A stretch of 64,000 nucleotides of DNA from Citrus sinensis (Eukaryota; Streptophyta; Magnoliopsida; Sapindales; Rutaceae): the NCBI RefSeq assembly GCF_022201045.2, contig NC_068560.1, forward strand, positions 35,427,001-35,491,000, given 5' to 3'. Below the pieces are notes generated by a model. The model saw only the letters and a program-made list of their open reading frames with translations, did not search any database and was not told the origin of the DNA. A program made the translations under genes and the position numbers. Position 1 is the stretch's first letter. Each line of letters opens with the position of its first letter. Of the stretch, positions 12,165-23,516 are shown one piece after another.

Positions 12165-12365
12165 GAGCAAAAGAAATTTCTGCATCACGCATTCTCAAAT
12201 CTTCAAACTTAGTAGTAAGAAATTGAGTTTCGAGCGTTTCACCAGTTCAGTTCCTTTCATAAGTAGTTTGAAGAATTTCCCAAGCATTTCTTGCAGAGTC
12301 ACATTTTGAGATCAACCGGAATTGCTTCATCTATACAGTTGGAAATTGCATTCAGAGAGGATCAG
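12165..12365 (-). pseudogene. Ty1/copia-like gag relic
   Basis: Read on the minus strand, this region gives pieces typical of the UBN2-type gag domain of copia retrotransposons: SARNAWEILQTTYE, then LTTKFEDLRMRDAEIS after an in-frame stop, with a further stop between the preceding NAISNCIDEAIPVDLK and SARNAW. No LTR, integrase or reverse transcriptase is seen next to it, so only a fragment of gag survives. The family was recognised from memory. Confidence 0.6.
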
Positions 12366-13097
12366 AATCTATGTAAGAGTTACGCTTATAATGACTTGAA
12401 CACATAAGAAAAAAACAAGATTTCAAGGCAAGCGGTAGATTTACATGGTAGACCCCCAAAAAAAAAAATCATTAAAATCCTTGAAGTTTTTTTAATTTTT
12501 GGATCACAACCATATCCCTAAATGAATCTCTACTAAAATAACTGAATACCATTTACAGTTAATTAGAATCTTTAAAAATTCAATATTGAAAGAGTAATTT
12601 GTTCTTTTAATTAGCGTTTGTCTTATTTTATCGAACATATGTATTTTTTTTCCTTTAAACGAAATTTTTTATGCGACATAATTAATGTATGTGTTTTTAA
12701 GTTTTTATATAAACCAACACCGCATAAATATACACAAAAAAATTTGTAAGTTAATAGGAACTAATGAAAAATCTTGAGTCCAGCCCTATATAGGGAAGTA
12801 AAGCAGGGGATTACTACAGATCCAAAATAGCTTTCTTAATTTCACATTGTATCACACACAAACTAGCATTTTATATTTAGATGGAACTAATTGGAGTAAT
12901 TAAATTTCAAGTGCTGACACGCAATTATTTTTGTTAACTACAGATAAATTACGGTTACCTGGTGCTCCAACTAAAAACAAACCATCAGGACAGAATATCA
13001 AGTCAAAATTAACAAAGTGCATCTTTGTCATCCTCATCAGTTGCCATTAACATCAAAAGAAGTACAGAATTAGCCGACCACAACCATTGAAAGAAAA
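12366..13097. other. Intergenic, AT-rich
   Basis: No gene signal. It may contain further decayed retrotransposon sequence, but nothing I can align by eye. Confidence 0.35.
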
Positions 13098-14260
13098 ATG
13101 AAGTTCAATGGATTAACTTGGCCATTGTTTTCTTCTTCATTCTTCTGGTCTCAAAGCTCTTCTTAAAACAGCATGCAAACCCAAGAAAGCTCCCACCAAG
13201 GCCCCCCCGCACTTCCGTTTATAGGCCATCTCCATTTGCCCGCTAAGCCAGTCTACCGCATTTATAGGCCATCTCCATTTGCTCGCTAAGCCAGTCCACC
13301 GCATTCTCCATCAAATACCTGAAAAGTATGGCGACATCCTATTCCTTCGACTTGGTAACCGTAAAGTGTTCCTAGTGTCATCACCATCTGCTGCTGAAGA
13401 ATGCTTTACAAGAAACGATATCATCTTTGCTGCAAAAACATCTGAACTACAACTACTCCACAATAGGACTTGCATCCTATCTGGGGCAGCTCAGATTTGA
13501 TTTATTTTTCGCCGGTTTTTAAGTGGGTGGATCTCCAAGGGGAGTAGAGAAGGATGATTAGATCAAAGAAGAAAGTACACAAGTTTACGCGATTCCTCAT
13601 TGACGAGCACCAGAGAATGAGAAAACAAGGAAGAGAGGAAGATGACGTTGATTGACGTTATGTTATCGCTGCAAGAAACAGAATCCGGACTGTAAACCTA
13701 TGTGAATATCAAAGGTGTTATTCTGGTAGGCACTAGGTGAATACACATCAACATAAAAAACTTCCCAGTAAATTGATTATAACTTGCTCCAAATTTGAAT
13801 CGACTAATTGCCGTATTTATTCATATATGGATTATGTATTAACTCTTGCAGGGTTGGCTATTAGCCTAGCTTGTTCAGTTTTATCTCTTATATTCTAGTT
13901 TTGTAGCTCTGAAAATGGTCGCAGGCAATGCTAATTGTTGGTACAGAAACTTCGTTCGACTACCTTAGAGTGGGCAATGCCTCTTCTCTTCAATCATCCA
14001 CAAGCAATGAGAATTGTTGTTGCCGAGATAGAGGCTAATGTTGGATTTGATAGTCTGCTGGATGAATCAGACCTTGACAAGCTGAGCTGCCTAGGAGATG
14101 TCATCAATGAGAAACTTCGGTTGTATCCCCTGACTCCAGTTCTAGTGCCACACGAGTAGTCCAGAGATTGCAAAGTTTGCGGTTATGATGTGCCTTGGGG
14201 TACAAATGCTATGTTGTTTGTTATACAAAGGGACCCTAAGCTGTGGCTAGATGCACACTT
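13098..14260 (+). pseudogene. Decayed cytochrome P450 copy (CYP81-like)
   Basis: Pieces of one P450 in the right order but different frames. Near 13120-13205: membrane anchor and hinge (IVFFFILLVSKLFLKQ, then RKLPPRPP), followed by a frameshift. 13218-13303: a 43-bp tandem duplication of the segment coding FIGHLHLP. 13300-13440: KYGDILFLRLGNRKVF and RNDIIFAAKT. The middle third of the protein is missing. 13590-13710: FLIDEHQRMRK and TLIDVMLSLQETE in shifted frames. 13925-14160: exon 2 with I-helix AMLIVGTETS, a frameshift, LEWAMPLLFNHPQAMR, NEKLRLYPLTPVLVPHE and a stop. Then VCGYDVPWGT to PKLWLD, where it breaks off before the heme loop. Multiple frame breaks and missing parts rule out a working enzyme. 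The pseudogene keeps GTETS in the I-helix, unlike the intact neighbour. Confidence 0.88.
13218..13303. repeat. 43-bp tandem duplication inside the P450 pseudogene
   Basis: Two near-identical copies, 13218-13260 and 13261-13303, starting TTTATAGGCCATCTCC and differing at two positions. 43 is not a multiple of three, so the duplication itself shifts the frame. Confidence 0.9.
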
Positions 14261-14460
14261 CTGTTGTTATTTTAGTTTTTTAACAAATTCATCCCGAGTT
14301 CACAATAGTATTTTCCCAGTTTTCAATTTATGGATGCTACAAAATCCCACCATCAACTTCATAACAATTTGAAGCTGATGGAGCTGGAAACAGTGGTTAA
14401 TTACTGATCATTTCTGCATCATCATTTTTCTTACTTCTTACTTTGAATCTTAAGTTACAT

Positions 14461-14637
14461 AAACAAACGTTATACAAGAATGTTCCCCAACTCAGCGCAC
14501 CTTCACTCCCCATTATTGGCCGTCTTCATCTCGTGAAATTAAGAACCCATCCACAGAAATTTCCAGGAGCTTTCCGAAAAAAATATGGTCCCATTTGGAT
14601 CTTTCCTTTGGTAACCGTAGGGAGCCTCTCGTATTAA
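14461..14637 (+). pseudogene. Second P450 fragment (N-terminal part only)
   Basis: Codes for APSLPIIGRLHLVKL and FRKKYGPIWIFPL, the hinge and first beta-strand region of a P450, then ends. With the intact P450 at 9.9 kb and the relic at 13.1 kb, it shows that this locus was once a tandem P450 array. Confidence 0.75.
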
Positions 14638-14640
14638 AAT

Positions 14641-15472
14641 AAACTTCCACAGACAACGGATTTAACAACAAAGAAAAAAGATATTAAGGCAAAACAGTGA
14701 CCAAAGGTTAATAAAAATAAAAATAAAAATAAATCGGGGTTGGATTACATTTATCTTAATTAAATGAATAAATCAACACCAGTATATCACTCTCTTATCA
14801 CTTTTTTTTTTTTTTTTGGCCTTAATACAGTTGCTCATTTAAGAAATAGATGACATTAGTTCTCTGCACATTTTATGTACAAAAGTTTGAAAGCATTGTG
14901 TTTGTTTAAATTTGTGATTTCTTGATCGTGGTTTATTTCAATTTGCTTACCGTTTCCTTTGATTTAGAAAAACAACAATTGTGTATTCGCTATTGGACCT
15001 TCCTTTCTTAATTCTTATCACACCAAAAATCTGTAATTTCTAATGTAATCTGCTTCCAAGCTTTCAGACACGTGGATGATGACTTGATATACGATAAGAG
15101 GTGATAATATTAAATAACACAATAAATTATTGTATTACTTAATAGGAAAACGATATAATAAAATTTTCTATTACGATAGAAGCAATGCCATACTTACAGT
15201 TATATCATATATGGTGTGTCACACAATTTGAATTACAAGGATGTGACGTTACACGTGCCGTTTATTGATAGATGTTGTAACATTATCAATAGATAACGTA
15301 AATCAACAAGACACGTGTAGTAATATTTTAATTAATTACGCAAGTGTAGTTTTCACCTTTGATATCCGGTCACAGCCATTCGTGAATGTTGATTGCTAGT
15401 GAAATTGGCTCCTGAAGTCCTCAGATTCGCACAATTCCTCGATCATCTTTGTCACTAACTCATAATTATCAT
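14641..15472. other. Intergenic, AT-rich
   Basis: No coding signal. T run at 14802-14817. Nothing identifiable. Confidence 0.35.
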
Positions 15473-16170
15473 TATTTAAAAGGGAAATTTACACTCGTCC
15501 ACCTGTTTGTTTTGCCTTTTTCAAAAATACACAAACACTTTTTTTTTTTTCAGTGCGCCACCTGAAGTTTGCTTTTTGTTGCATTTTTCCACTTCCGTCT
15601 AATTTCCGTTAGTAGATTTAACGGAATGTTAACGAAATGACCTTTTTACCCCTCAAAATTACAATTTAACCCAAAATAAATGGAAATTAGAGATAAATTG
15701 GATGTATTTAAATTTTTTCAAAGGTGGATGCTAGAAATTGGAGGAAAATAGTGTTTGTTGCTTGCTAAATTTAGAAAATTTGTATTTATTTTTTTGAAAG
15801 AGAAAAAATAAATACAAATTTTCTAAATCTAGCAAGTAATAAACACTATTTTCCCCCAAAAAAATAAATACAAATTTTCTAAATTTAGCAAGCAACAAAC
15901 ATTATTTTCCTCCAATTTCTAGCATCCACCTTTGAAAAAAAATTAAATCCATCCAATTTATCTCCAATTTCTATTTATTTTGGGTTAAATTGTAATTTTG
16001 AGGGGTAAAAAGGTCATTCCGTTAAATTTGCTAACGGAAATTAGACGGAAGTGGAAGAATGCAACAAAAAGTGAACTTCAGGTGGCGCGCTGAAAAAAAA
16101 AAAAGTGTTTGTGTATTTTTGAAAAAGACAAAACAAACAGGTGGACGGTTGTAAATTTCCCTATTTAAAA
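15473..16170. mobile_element. Foldback (Mutator-like) MITE with 9-bp target duplication
   Basis: A 680-bp element at 15482-16161 flanked by identical 9-bp direct repeats TATTTAAAA (15473-15481 and 16162-16170). It begins GGGAAATTTACA and ends as its near-complement TGTAAATTTCCC with few differences. The two halves, about 15482-15798 and 15857-16161, are inverted copies of each other over about 300 bp with scattered mismatches. The centre (about 15803-15856) holds an extra partial copy of the inner arm. A 9-bp duplication plus very long terminal inverted repeats fits non-autonomous Mutator-like elements. There is no coding capacity. It ends about 350 bp before the WPP-domain gene. Confidence 0.88.
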
Positions 16171-16310
16171 TAAAAAGAATTTAGGAACTCGAAAAACAGG
16201 AAAACAAAAAGATGAACGGTTACATCATCAGACATCGCACATCTTGATCAGCATATTCAGCAAACCTAACTTGTAAGTTAACCCTTCACCTGATTTCACC
16301 CACACCCAAT

Positions 16311-16313
<3 letters not shown>

Positions 16314-16344
<31 letters not shown>
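16314..16344. repeat. CT microsatellite
   Basis: About 15 CT units some 170-200 bp upstream of the WPP-domain gene start, probably in its promoter or 5' untranslated region. CT-rich tracts are common there in plants. Confidence 0.9.
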
Positions 16345-16351
<7 letters not shown>

Positions 16352-16513
16352 GTGCGGTCACCCCTTCCCCTAGTATATAATTACAATCCGGTTCCGGTCC
16401 TCCTCTCCTCGAGTCGACCTCGATATCCCCTTTTTTTTCGAAGAAAATAATATTAATAATATTAAAAATTTGAAAATTTGAAACTTCAAAATACAAATAG
16501 ATAGAAATAGCAA

Positions 16514-17152
16514 ATGTCCTCCGACTCTGAGATCGCCTCTGCCTCAGCCTCAGCCACAGCCACAGCCACAGCCACACACCCAAACCGAATAGAGCAACAA
16601 CAGTCAATGGAAACCGAAACGCAGCTTCAAGCTTCTCAAAACGACATTCCCCAGCAGGAATCAAAGAAACTCGACGCCATAAACGACATTCCCCAGCAGG
16701 AATCAAAGAAACTCGACGCCAGAAACGACATTCCCCAGCAGGAATCAAAGAAACTCAACTTCAGCAACCTGACCTTCCGCATATGGCCACCCGCACAGCG
16801 CACGCGCGACGCGGTGATCGCTCGCCTTATCGAGACTCTCACCACTCCCTCCGTTCTCTCCAAACGCTACGGCGCCATGCCGACGGACGAGGCCGATTTC
16901 ACTGCCCGCTTCATTGAGAACGATGCCTTTTCCGTCGCCGATGCCGCCGCCTCTGCTGAGGACGATGGTATCGAGGTCCTTCAGGTCTATTCCAAGGAGA
17001 TCAGCAAGCGCATGCTCGAAGCCGTGAAGTCACGCTCTTCTGCTGCTGCTTCTGGCATCTCTAGTGGTGTAGATGATACAACCAGTCCTGCTCAACCTGC
17101 CGGAGGTCCCAACGAGGAATCTGTTTCGTCTTCTGTTGAGACCGAGGGTTGA
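16514..17152 (+). CDS. WPP-domain protein, MFP1 attachment factor 1 (MAF1/WPP) type
   Basis: Single-exon frame of 212 residues. The WPP domain covers about residues 81-172: FRIWPPAQRTRDAVIARL, then LSKRYGAMPTDEAD, ARFIENDAFSVAD, and GIEVLQVYSKEISKRMLEAVK. Members of this family sit at the plant nuclear envelope and bind coiled-coil partners such as MFP1 and WIT proteins; the WPP domain also anchors RanGAP in plants. The N-terminal arm is unusual: after a Ser/Ala/Thr-rich stretch it carries three in-frame copies of NDIPQQESKKLDA. The C-terminal tail is Ser/Ala/Gly-rich and ends VETEG, as in other MAF1 proteins. The start codon at 16514 precedes the whole low-complexity arm; a second ATG at about 16604 is also possible. 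Confidence 0.92.
   Translation: MSSDSEIASASASATATATATHPNRIEQQQSMETETQLQASQNDIPQQESKKLDAINDIPQQESKKLDARNDIPQQESKKLNFSNLTFRIWPPAQRTRDAVIARLIETLTTPSVLSKRYGAMPTDEADFTARFIENDAFSVADAAASAEDDGIEVLQVYSKEISKRMLEAVKSRSSAAASGISSGVDDTTSPAQPAGGPNEESVSSSVETEG
16640..16765. repeat. In-frame 42-bp repeat, three copies, in the WPP-domain gene
   Basis: Copies at 16640-16681, 16682-16723 and 16724-16765 encode NDIPQQESKKLDAI, NDIPQQESKKLDAR and NDIPQQESKKLNFS. The first two differ at a single base near the end, so the expansion is recent. Confidence 0.95.
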
Positions 17153-19960
17153 TTTTCTCACTCTAGCCTTCTATATTTTTTAGCGTTATTTTCTTTTAAA
17201 AAATATATATGTTATGTTAGGGTTTCTGTTACCTTTTGTGGTTCGGAGGTTGAGATCTGTGTTTTTTTGTACTAAAAACGATGGATTTATGACCTTATAT
17301 TATAATTTATACCCTAATATGAATATCTAGGGTCTGAATTTTTCCTCATTTTCTGAGCTACGCTTTTTTTCCCCTCTCATTTTTGTTTTTGTGATGCCGA
17401 AAATGTTGGTTGCTGGATTTTTGTTTGTTATTGTTGATTTGCAATGCAGGAATTCATTTTCATTGCTGGGCTTGTCACTGTTTGTGGTTTTTTATCCTCA
17501 TTCTTTGGTGTAAGTAATTATTGGATTGATAATTGTTTTACCATCCTATGCCAGTTCTGTTAGAAAATACAATACACGGTATTTATTTATCTGCTGTATT
17601 AAAGAGAATTTGCTGGAAGTGATGCATTTGATTATGTTGAGGGCTATTGATAAAACCATTAAAGGAACACCTAGAATGTTTGGCTATGAGGCATGGGTTT
17701 GATTTGTTGAAATTGGGAATTTGTGTTTTTTATCGGATGGTTCATTGTGAGCTAGAAAACTTGAATTTAAACTTTATGAATAGGAAATGGAAACTTATGT
17801 GAAGCTATGTTTTCAGATACTATAATTTGGCAGATAATCAGGTCAGATTAAACAGGCAATGAATACGACTTGGACCGCAGCATTATTATTGGACGAATAT
17901 ATAGGTTCTCTTCATTAGTTATGAAATTTCTTTGTCATACTCAATAGGTCATGACTTTTGCATCCTACTGGAACCTCTATATCAGATTTCATAGTTGATT
18001 GTCCTTTGTGGTTGAATACTTTCTTTTTTCCCCCCTTTTCCGGGGATTATCATCATCCTCTGTGCTGTAAGATTTTATAAATTTGTAGTATGAAGGTTGC
18101 AAATTCTTGTGGTTTTTTCCTTCTATTAGCAATAGTGTTATAAAGTGCTTTTCTTTCCTTACTGTAATCTCATCTTTAGCATTTTAGATATTCAATTCTA
18201 GCTTATCGCCCATGATGATGATCATGTGTGTGTGTGGTTTCTAACTCCCCAGGCTACTTGTTGATTTGAACAGTGGGGTATGTGATGCATAAATGAATGA
18301 TGCTTGGCACTTATTTCATCTTCTCACGGATTAAAGTACAATTGGGAAGGGATGATCCATGATAGTGAAGACAGAACTTCCTGATTTGTTACTGTTTCTT
18401 GATATGTGCATTCCTCCTTTTGATTGAATATGTTCAACCTTGCTAGGTTGATGCCTTGTGTATCCAAATTTAGAAAAATTTTGACTTATTGTGCTTTCAA
18501 ATGATATCATCCAGATCTTAAATTTCTAAACTTAGTAACATCACCTATGTTCAAATCATGTTTCAATGCTTTCTTCTTGTGTGTGAGGTTTCAATACTAA
18601 TAGTGTCCTTTCGACGTTCTTCATCTCAAGCTTATTTTTGGTCAAGATTTTTTATACAAAAACACAATTTGACTTCTATGGTTAAATTTGTGATCTTTCT
18701 CTGTTGTGATATAATTAAGTTTTTTTTTTAATTAACTTGATATATATGGTTCCTTTATTGTTTTTATTATCTTTTTTTTTCCCCCTAAAATTCCTTGTAT
18801 GCAGATAACAACAAACATGGGTTTTTTCCTCTTGTAAATGAAGTTTGATATGAATTCATGTGTTTTATGGGATGAATCAGGGATCAATCATCTTGTTTTA
18901 CTCTAATGAGCCTGTGTGCCTGATTTTGTTTTCCAAACTCCCTGCTTCAATTTAGATATGTTTTTCCTTTATTTCTTTCTCATACCATCTTCGATACAAT
19001 CATACAACACAGGATTCTGTGTTACTCGATTCATGTTTTTTAGTTATGTAGAATTGTGTATGCATATTATCCAGCGTGGAACTTGCTTGTTTCGTTTGCT
19101 TTTTGTTGCTTACTTCTCCGTTCCAATTTGAGTGAGTCGGATAAATTTGAGCTTTTTTTTTTTTTACCTCAAAGCTAATCTACCTTCCAAGTTTGCATTA
19201 AGTCTTCGGGTATTCATTCCCTAAACTGTCATTCGGGCTTCAGTATTAGTACTAAGAGTTGATCTGCTGCCACCCCTTGAAAGTTCTTTTCAAACCCCTC
19301 TTCTGAGTATATCCCAACCAAATAGTATTAAAAATAAATTATTTCTAAACATACCCACCTTAATTCCAAAAAGCAACACCTTCTTCAATTATCCCCCGCT
19401 TTTCATTTTGTTTTCTTTTTTTAAGTTGCGGCTCTCTGCGTATCATCGTCAAACTACAGTTTTGATGAAGATAAATGAAGCTCAGGAGCAATTCCCCTTG
19501 GTTGATTATTCTTAAGTATAAGAGTATTTAGTTGTAATATAATCCGGTCAGTTTGGAGTCGATCTGATTATTAATTATTAAATGAAAACAATTGTAGAAA
19601 TAAAAGTTAATGAGGAATACTCTAGTAAAATTAAACAAATAGTAAAGCTAGGAGATTTACTATTAGTAGTAAAATTATAGTCATAAGATTCTCTTATATT
19701 TATATTTTTCATTTATTTTTTATTAATTTAAAAATTATGTGATTTATTTTTAATTAATCACCCTATTGATATATATGAAGATTAAGTACATAATGTACTA
19801 AAGCAGTAGCAAACGATAATGTACATAATTATGAAATGCAATTTAATGAACGGTAAAATGGTATATCAGTATATGCAAGAAAGAGGGGGTTTTTTAAAAT
19901 TTTAGTGGGGTGGGAAAAGCTCAACTCCGCGGCTAATTGTAATCTTGCAAGCCTGCGTCC
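17153..19960. other. Long gene-free stretch after the WPP-domain gene
   Basis: T-rich DNA without a supported reading frame. The first few hundred bases are presumably 3' untranslated region. T runs at 18719-18729 and 19154-19165. A non-coding transcript or an intron within a long 3' untranslated region cannot be excluded. Confidence 0.4.
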
Positions 19961-19969
19961 ATGGTAAAA

Positions 19970-20470
19970 GAGACGGTCTTTTGACACTCCTCAAAATTCC
20001 TTATACGCACCCCAACCTTCATCGCCCATTTTTGTTTTAATTTACTGAATTTACCTATATAACTAAAACATTTAATTCTTATTTTGTTCTAAATGGAAAT
20101 TCAATTAAATACATAACTAAATTTTTCTTTTTAACAGATTTTTACATCCACCTCATTTCATAATTTATATTTGTTTTTTAAATTTAAATTGAAAAAAAAT
20201 ATATTTTTGGAAAATTATAAGAGTATATAGTTATAGAAATAGAAATTATATAATAAGAATAAAATAATTTAAAATTTTATTATTTGTATGTATTTAATAA
20301 ATAAAAACTTAAAAGAAAATATTCCTTTAGAGAGAAAACTTATGGAATGCGATTAGTTTTAATATATGGGTTTGCTTTTTATAAATTAAATTGGAGTATT
20401 TTAAGAAATAAATTTCAAAGATGTGTGGTAGGATTTTCGGTGGGTGTTAAAAGCTCTGCTCATATGGTAA
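19970..20470. mobile_element. Probable MITE, same family as 55.33-55.73 kb
   Basis: The interior (for example AGAAATTATATAATAAG, and GTATTTTAAGAAATAAA near the right end) matches a second region at about 55,330-55,730 in the same order. The outer ends, CTTTTGACACTC and the complement of a GGGTGTTAAAAG end, are imperfect inverted repeats. The boundaries are approximate and no target duplication was identified. Confidence 0.5.
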
Positions 20471-20717
20471 AATTGTATCTTTATTTGTGAGGAGGCCCAA
20501 CGATATCGGCCCATATCACTATCGGACCTTGCTAATGGTCAAGTAAAATATATTTCGTTTGGAGTAGAAAGAACTACCAGCACCCCCTCCAAAATCCTCG
20601 AAGAAACGCTGTTTTTTTTTTTTCTCTCTTTTTTTTAATATTAAAATATTTCAAAATTATAACAACATAGATTACTCAAATAGCCCTGTGCAAATATTGC
20701 TTCATTTCGCTGCTTCT

Positions 20718-21108
20718 ATCAATACACCCCCTTTTTTTTGAAGAAAGGTAAATTTTATAAATCACTCAAGACAATTAATCAACCCGAGAGGTGGAACATG
20801 ACTCCATTCTCCCGGATCAGACAAAGAACCCCCCACCCTAGCAACAGTATGAGCAGCGGTGTTCACAGATCGACGAACAAAAGAGAAAACAAGCTCTCCT
20901 AGAGAATAAGCTAAATCTCTACAATCAGTAATAATAACACCAAAACCATTAGAATAAGCAACACTGTCATGTAAAGCATTGAACACTTGTAAACTATCCA
21001 TGTCAACAACAATTGGTCGAACTGGAAGATGCAGGAGCCAACTGAGAGCTTCTCGCAAGCCGATACCCTCTGTCATGTAAAGCATTAGAATAATCAATAC
21101 ACCCCCTT
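20718..21108 (-). mobile_element. 5'-truncated LINE (L1-type) insertion with 16-bp target duplication
   Basis: Identical 16-bp direct repeats ATCAATACACCCCCTT at 20718-20733 and 21093-21108 bracket 359 bp. On the minus strand the insert ends in a short A run directly next to its target duplication, as expected for target-primed reverse transcription. Its sequence encodes the C-terminal RNase H-like (RVT_3) domain of plant LINEs: IGLREALSWLLHL, RPIVVDMDSLQVFNALHD, LVFSFVRRSVNTAAH and TVARVGGSLSDPGEW, then a stop at 20762. Reverse transcriptase and endonuclease are absent through 5' truncation. The last 20 bp at the truncated end look like filler copied from inside the element. Confidence 0.92.
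20762..21075 (-). pseudogene. LINE RNase H-like domain fragment
   Basis: About 100 residues of the RVT_3 domain, open to its natural stop, inside the truncated LINE. It carries the DMDSLQVFNAL core and the AAHTVARVGG signature. Without the upstream polyprotein it cannot support transposition. Confidence 0.85.
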
Positions 21109-23516
21109 AACCCCTTAAAAACCAATCTCTCCTCCTGAAATTTTGGTCTCTTCCTGCTTAATTTGCATAAAAATAAAACGTAAATAAACTACTTTGATTT
21201 TCAATTCTCAACAGTGAACTATAATACGAAATTATTGCGGAGTCTCATGGTGCACTCCGATTCAATTTACGGAAAAGAAGTTGCATCCATCATGCACCCA
21301 AATGGATGAAAAACTAAACCCTAATGCATTTTTTTCTCTACTGTGATAGAAAATAGATCATAGCAGTCAGCTGGACATAATATTTCAGGTCATGTCTATC
21401 TTGCGCAACCAACTGGCACATGCATTTTTCTTCGAGATGACTTTTAAGGATGTTGACTCATGTGTTGAGTGTTGAGAAAAGCATATTTCTGTGCCTCTCA
21501 CATGCACGAGGAAGATTTTGAAATAAAATAAAGTAGAATATCATCCACGTTCGTTACTGATAATTTTACAAAATTGACGACTCGTTTGTTTGTTTCCGAT
21601 GGCCGTTTCGTTTTGCTTTTTATTGATTCTGCCTACACGTTTTCTTCTTGCCTAGAGGAAATTTGAACTCACAGGGATGAATGACTTTTTCTCGTGAACT
21701 ACAGAGCTCGTAGAAATTCAATTAAACTGCGGAGAATTTCGCAGCACACAGGTGGTAAAAACTAATGCAATTATTTAGTCTTTGGAATATCAGAAAATCG
21801 ACGCATTGATTTGTTCGTTTTCCGTCATCTATTTTCGTGAGCGGTTTCTTCTAACCACTGGGAGTCATCGAACTACCAAGTACCAAACGACAACCATTCT
21901 CCCGCCTTGGTTTGGAGTTTTATTCTTTTATTCCATGGTTAGTCGGCAAAGGCGCTGTCGAGAATTGTGAGCAAATCTTTAGTGAGACTTTAATTGTCGT
22001 GTGGGAATGCTGACATTTCCATATTTTACTGCTCCTTCTTTTGACCGTAGGAAATCAAAATCGATTTTATGTTTAATCATTTCCGACATGTGTTTGGAGG
22101 TGAAGCCCGCACTACTTTTAAGGCTTTGAAAATTCCTTAACGAGCAATGTTGCAGCTGTGCACGGTCCTCGGATACAGCACGTTGAGTGAATTCAAGTAT
22201 CCCATCAAATAATTAACAAACAAGTGTTAATCTAAGTTTAATTGGTGTAAGGGTGTGGGTGGGAGTGAAGTGCTGTGTCTTTTAAGTTGCAGCTACTATA
22301 AAATAAATGTCTTAACTTTTAAATTGTTGAGCTGTCGAAGTCCAGTTGTAAAGTATAACCAAAAACCTTGGAAACTGAGATTTTATACCCCAATTGTCTC
22401 ACATCACTTCCAAATGCACTCTAAGTTAAGAAGTATCGGGATTTGACCATTAAGGTTTGATCTAGGGCTTAAGCCTGTTTTGGCCATATGATATAGTCCG
22501 GCATGAGGCTGTCGGAAAACTTCGGGAGAAACTCTCTTTAATACGCCTAGTCAACATGAAGGTTACACTTGGTGTTTGTTAGTTTAGTTGATAAAATTTA
22601 TTAATTGAGTTGAAATAAGAGATGTAGTTTCAAGTCCCGCTCATACAATTAAGGATGAATTTTAAATATTGTGTTTAAATAAATAATTAAGTAATTAAAA
22701 CAAGTAACTCACCTATCTAGAGTTAATTATTCTATTTTTGTTACCTTTGGGCTGATTAGACCTTAGCTCGACTTGGGTCAGACATGGATGTTTTGGCAGT
22801 AAATCATATCAAATAGCTGGTGAGAATGTGAAGTATAAATAAATGTATACCTTCAAGCATTGGCATAAATGATTCATGTGATGAGAAGGAATAATTAACT
22901 TTAGTGGAATATTTTGAGTATCAGTATATTGTGACAGTGTTTTTCACTCATCGAAGTGTTTTAAAAATAGTTGTACCACGCAATGTATTTGTGTGTTTCG
23001 TTTTTAACGTTTGAATAATTTTCTGAAAGCCTCCGAATATTTATTAAATCATACTCGGCAAGAATTGGTTTTTGAGGTTAAAAAACAAAAATGTTTGTCG
23101 CGTTCCCCGAATACGTTGTTATTTGAGAATGTGTTTTCATATAATTTTTTAAAATGTTTTTCGTAAAATCATTTTCAAATGCTATACGCTACTAATATAC
23201 AGAATCACTTCATTCAAGTTGAGGCACGTACCTGAATAATTTAATTGTAAATATCGGGTATCCTTCAGGACTTTGGGCCCCAAAAAAAAAAAAAAGTGTT
23301 GTCTAATTTTTCTTTTTTTCTTTTCTTTAACATATAAGTACTATTGGGATATTTGATTTAACATTTTCGTGGGTAGCAAAGTAAGTGAAGCATCGATTTC
23401 GGACTAATTAACTTCTAAATTTTTCTTAAGAAACAATAAACTGAAAATATGTCAATAATTATAGATAAAAAAAAAATTGAAACAGCTAGGCGGCATCACC
23501 ATTGGGTTATTGTAGA
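21109..23516. other. Intergenic
   Basis: About 2.4 kb of AT-rich DNA with no supported gene. An A run at 23281-23295 and small repeats only. Confidence 0.4.

Noticed and set aside
16296..16748. Minus-strand frame with repeated IPAGECRFWRR phrases
   Set aside because: The repeats are the complement of the 42-bp triplication in the WPP-domain gene; not a gene of its own.
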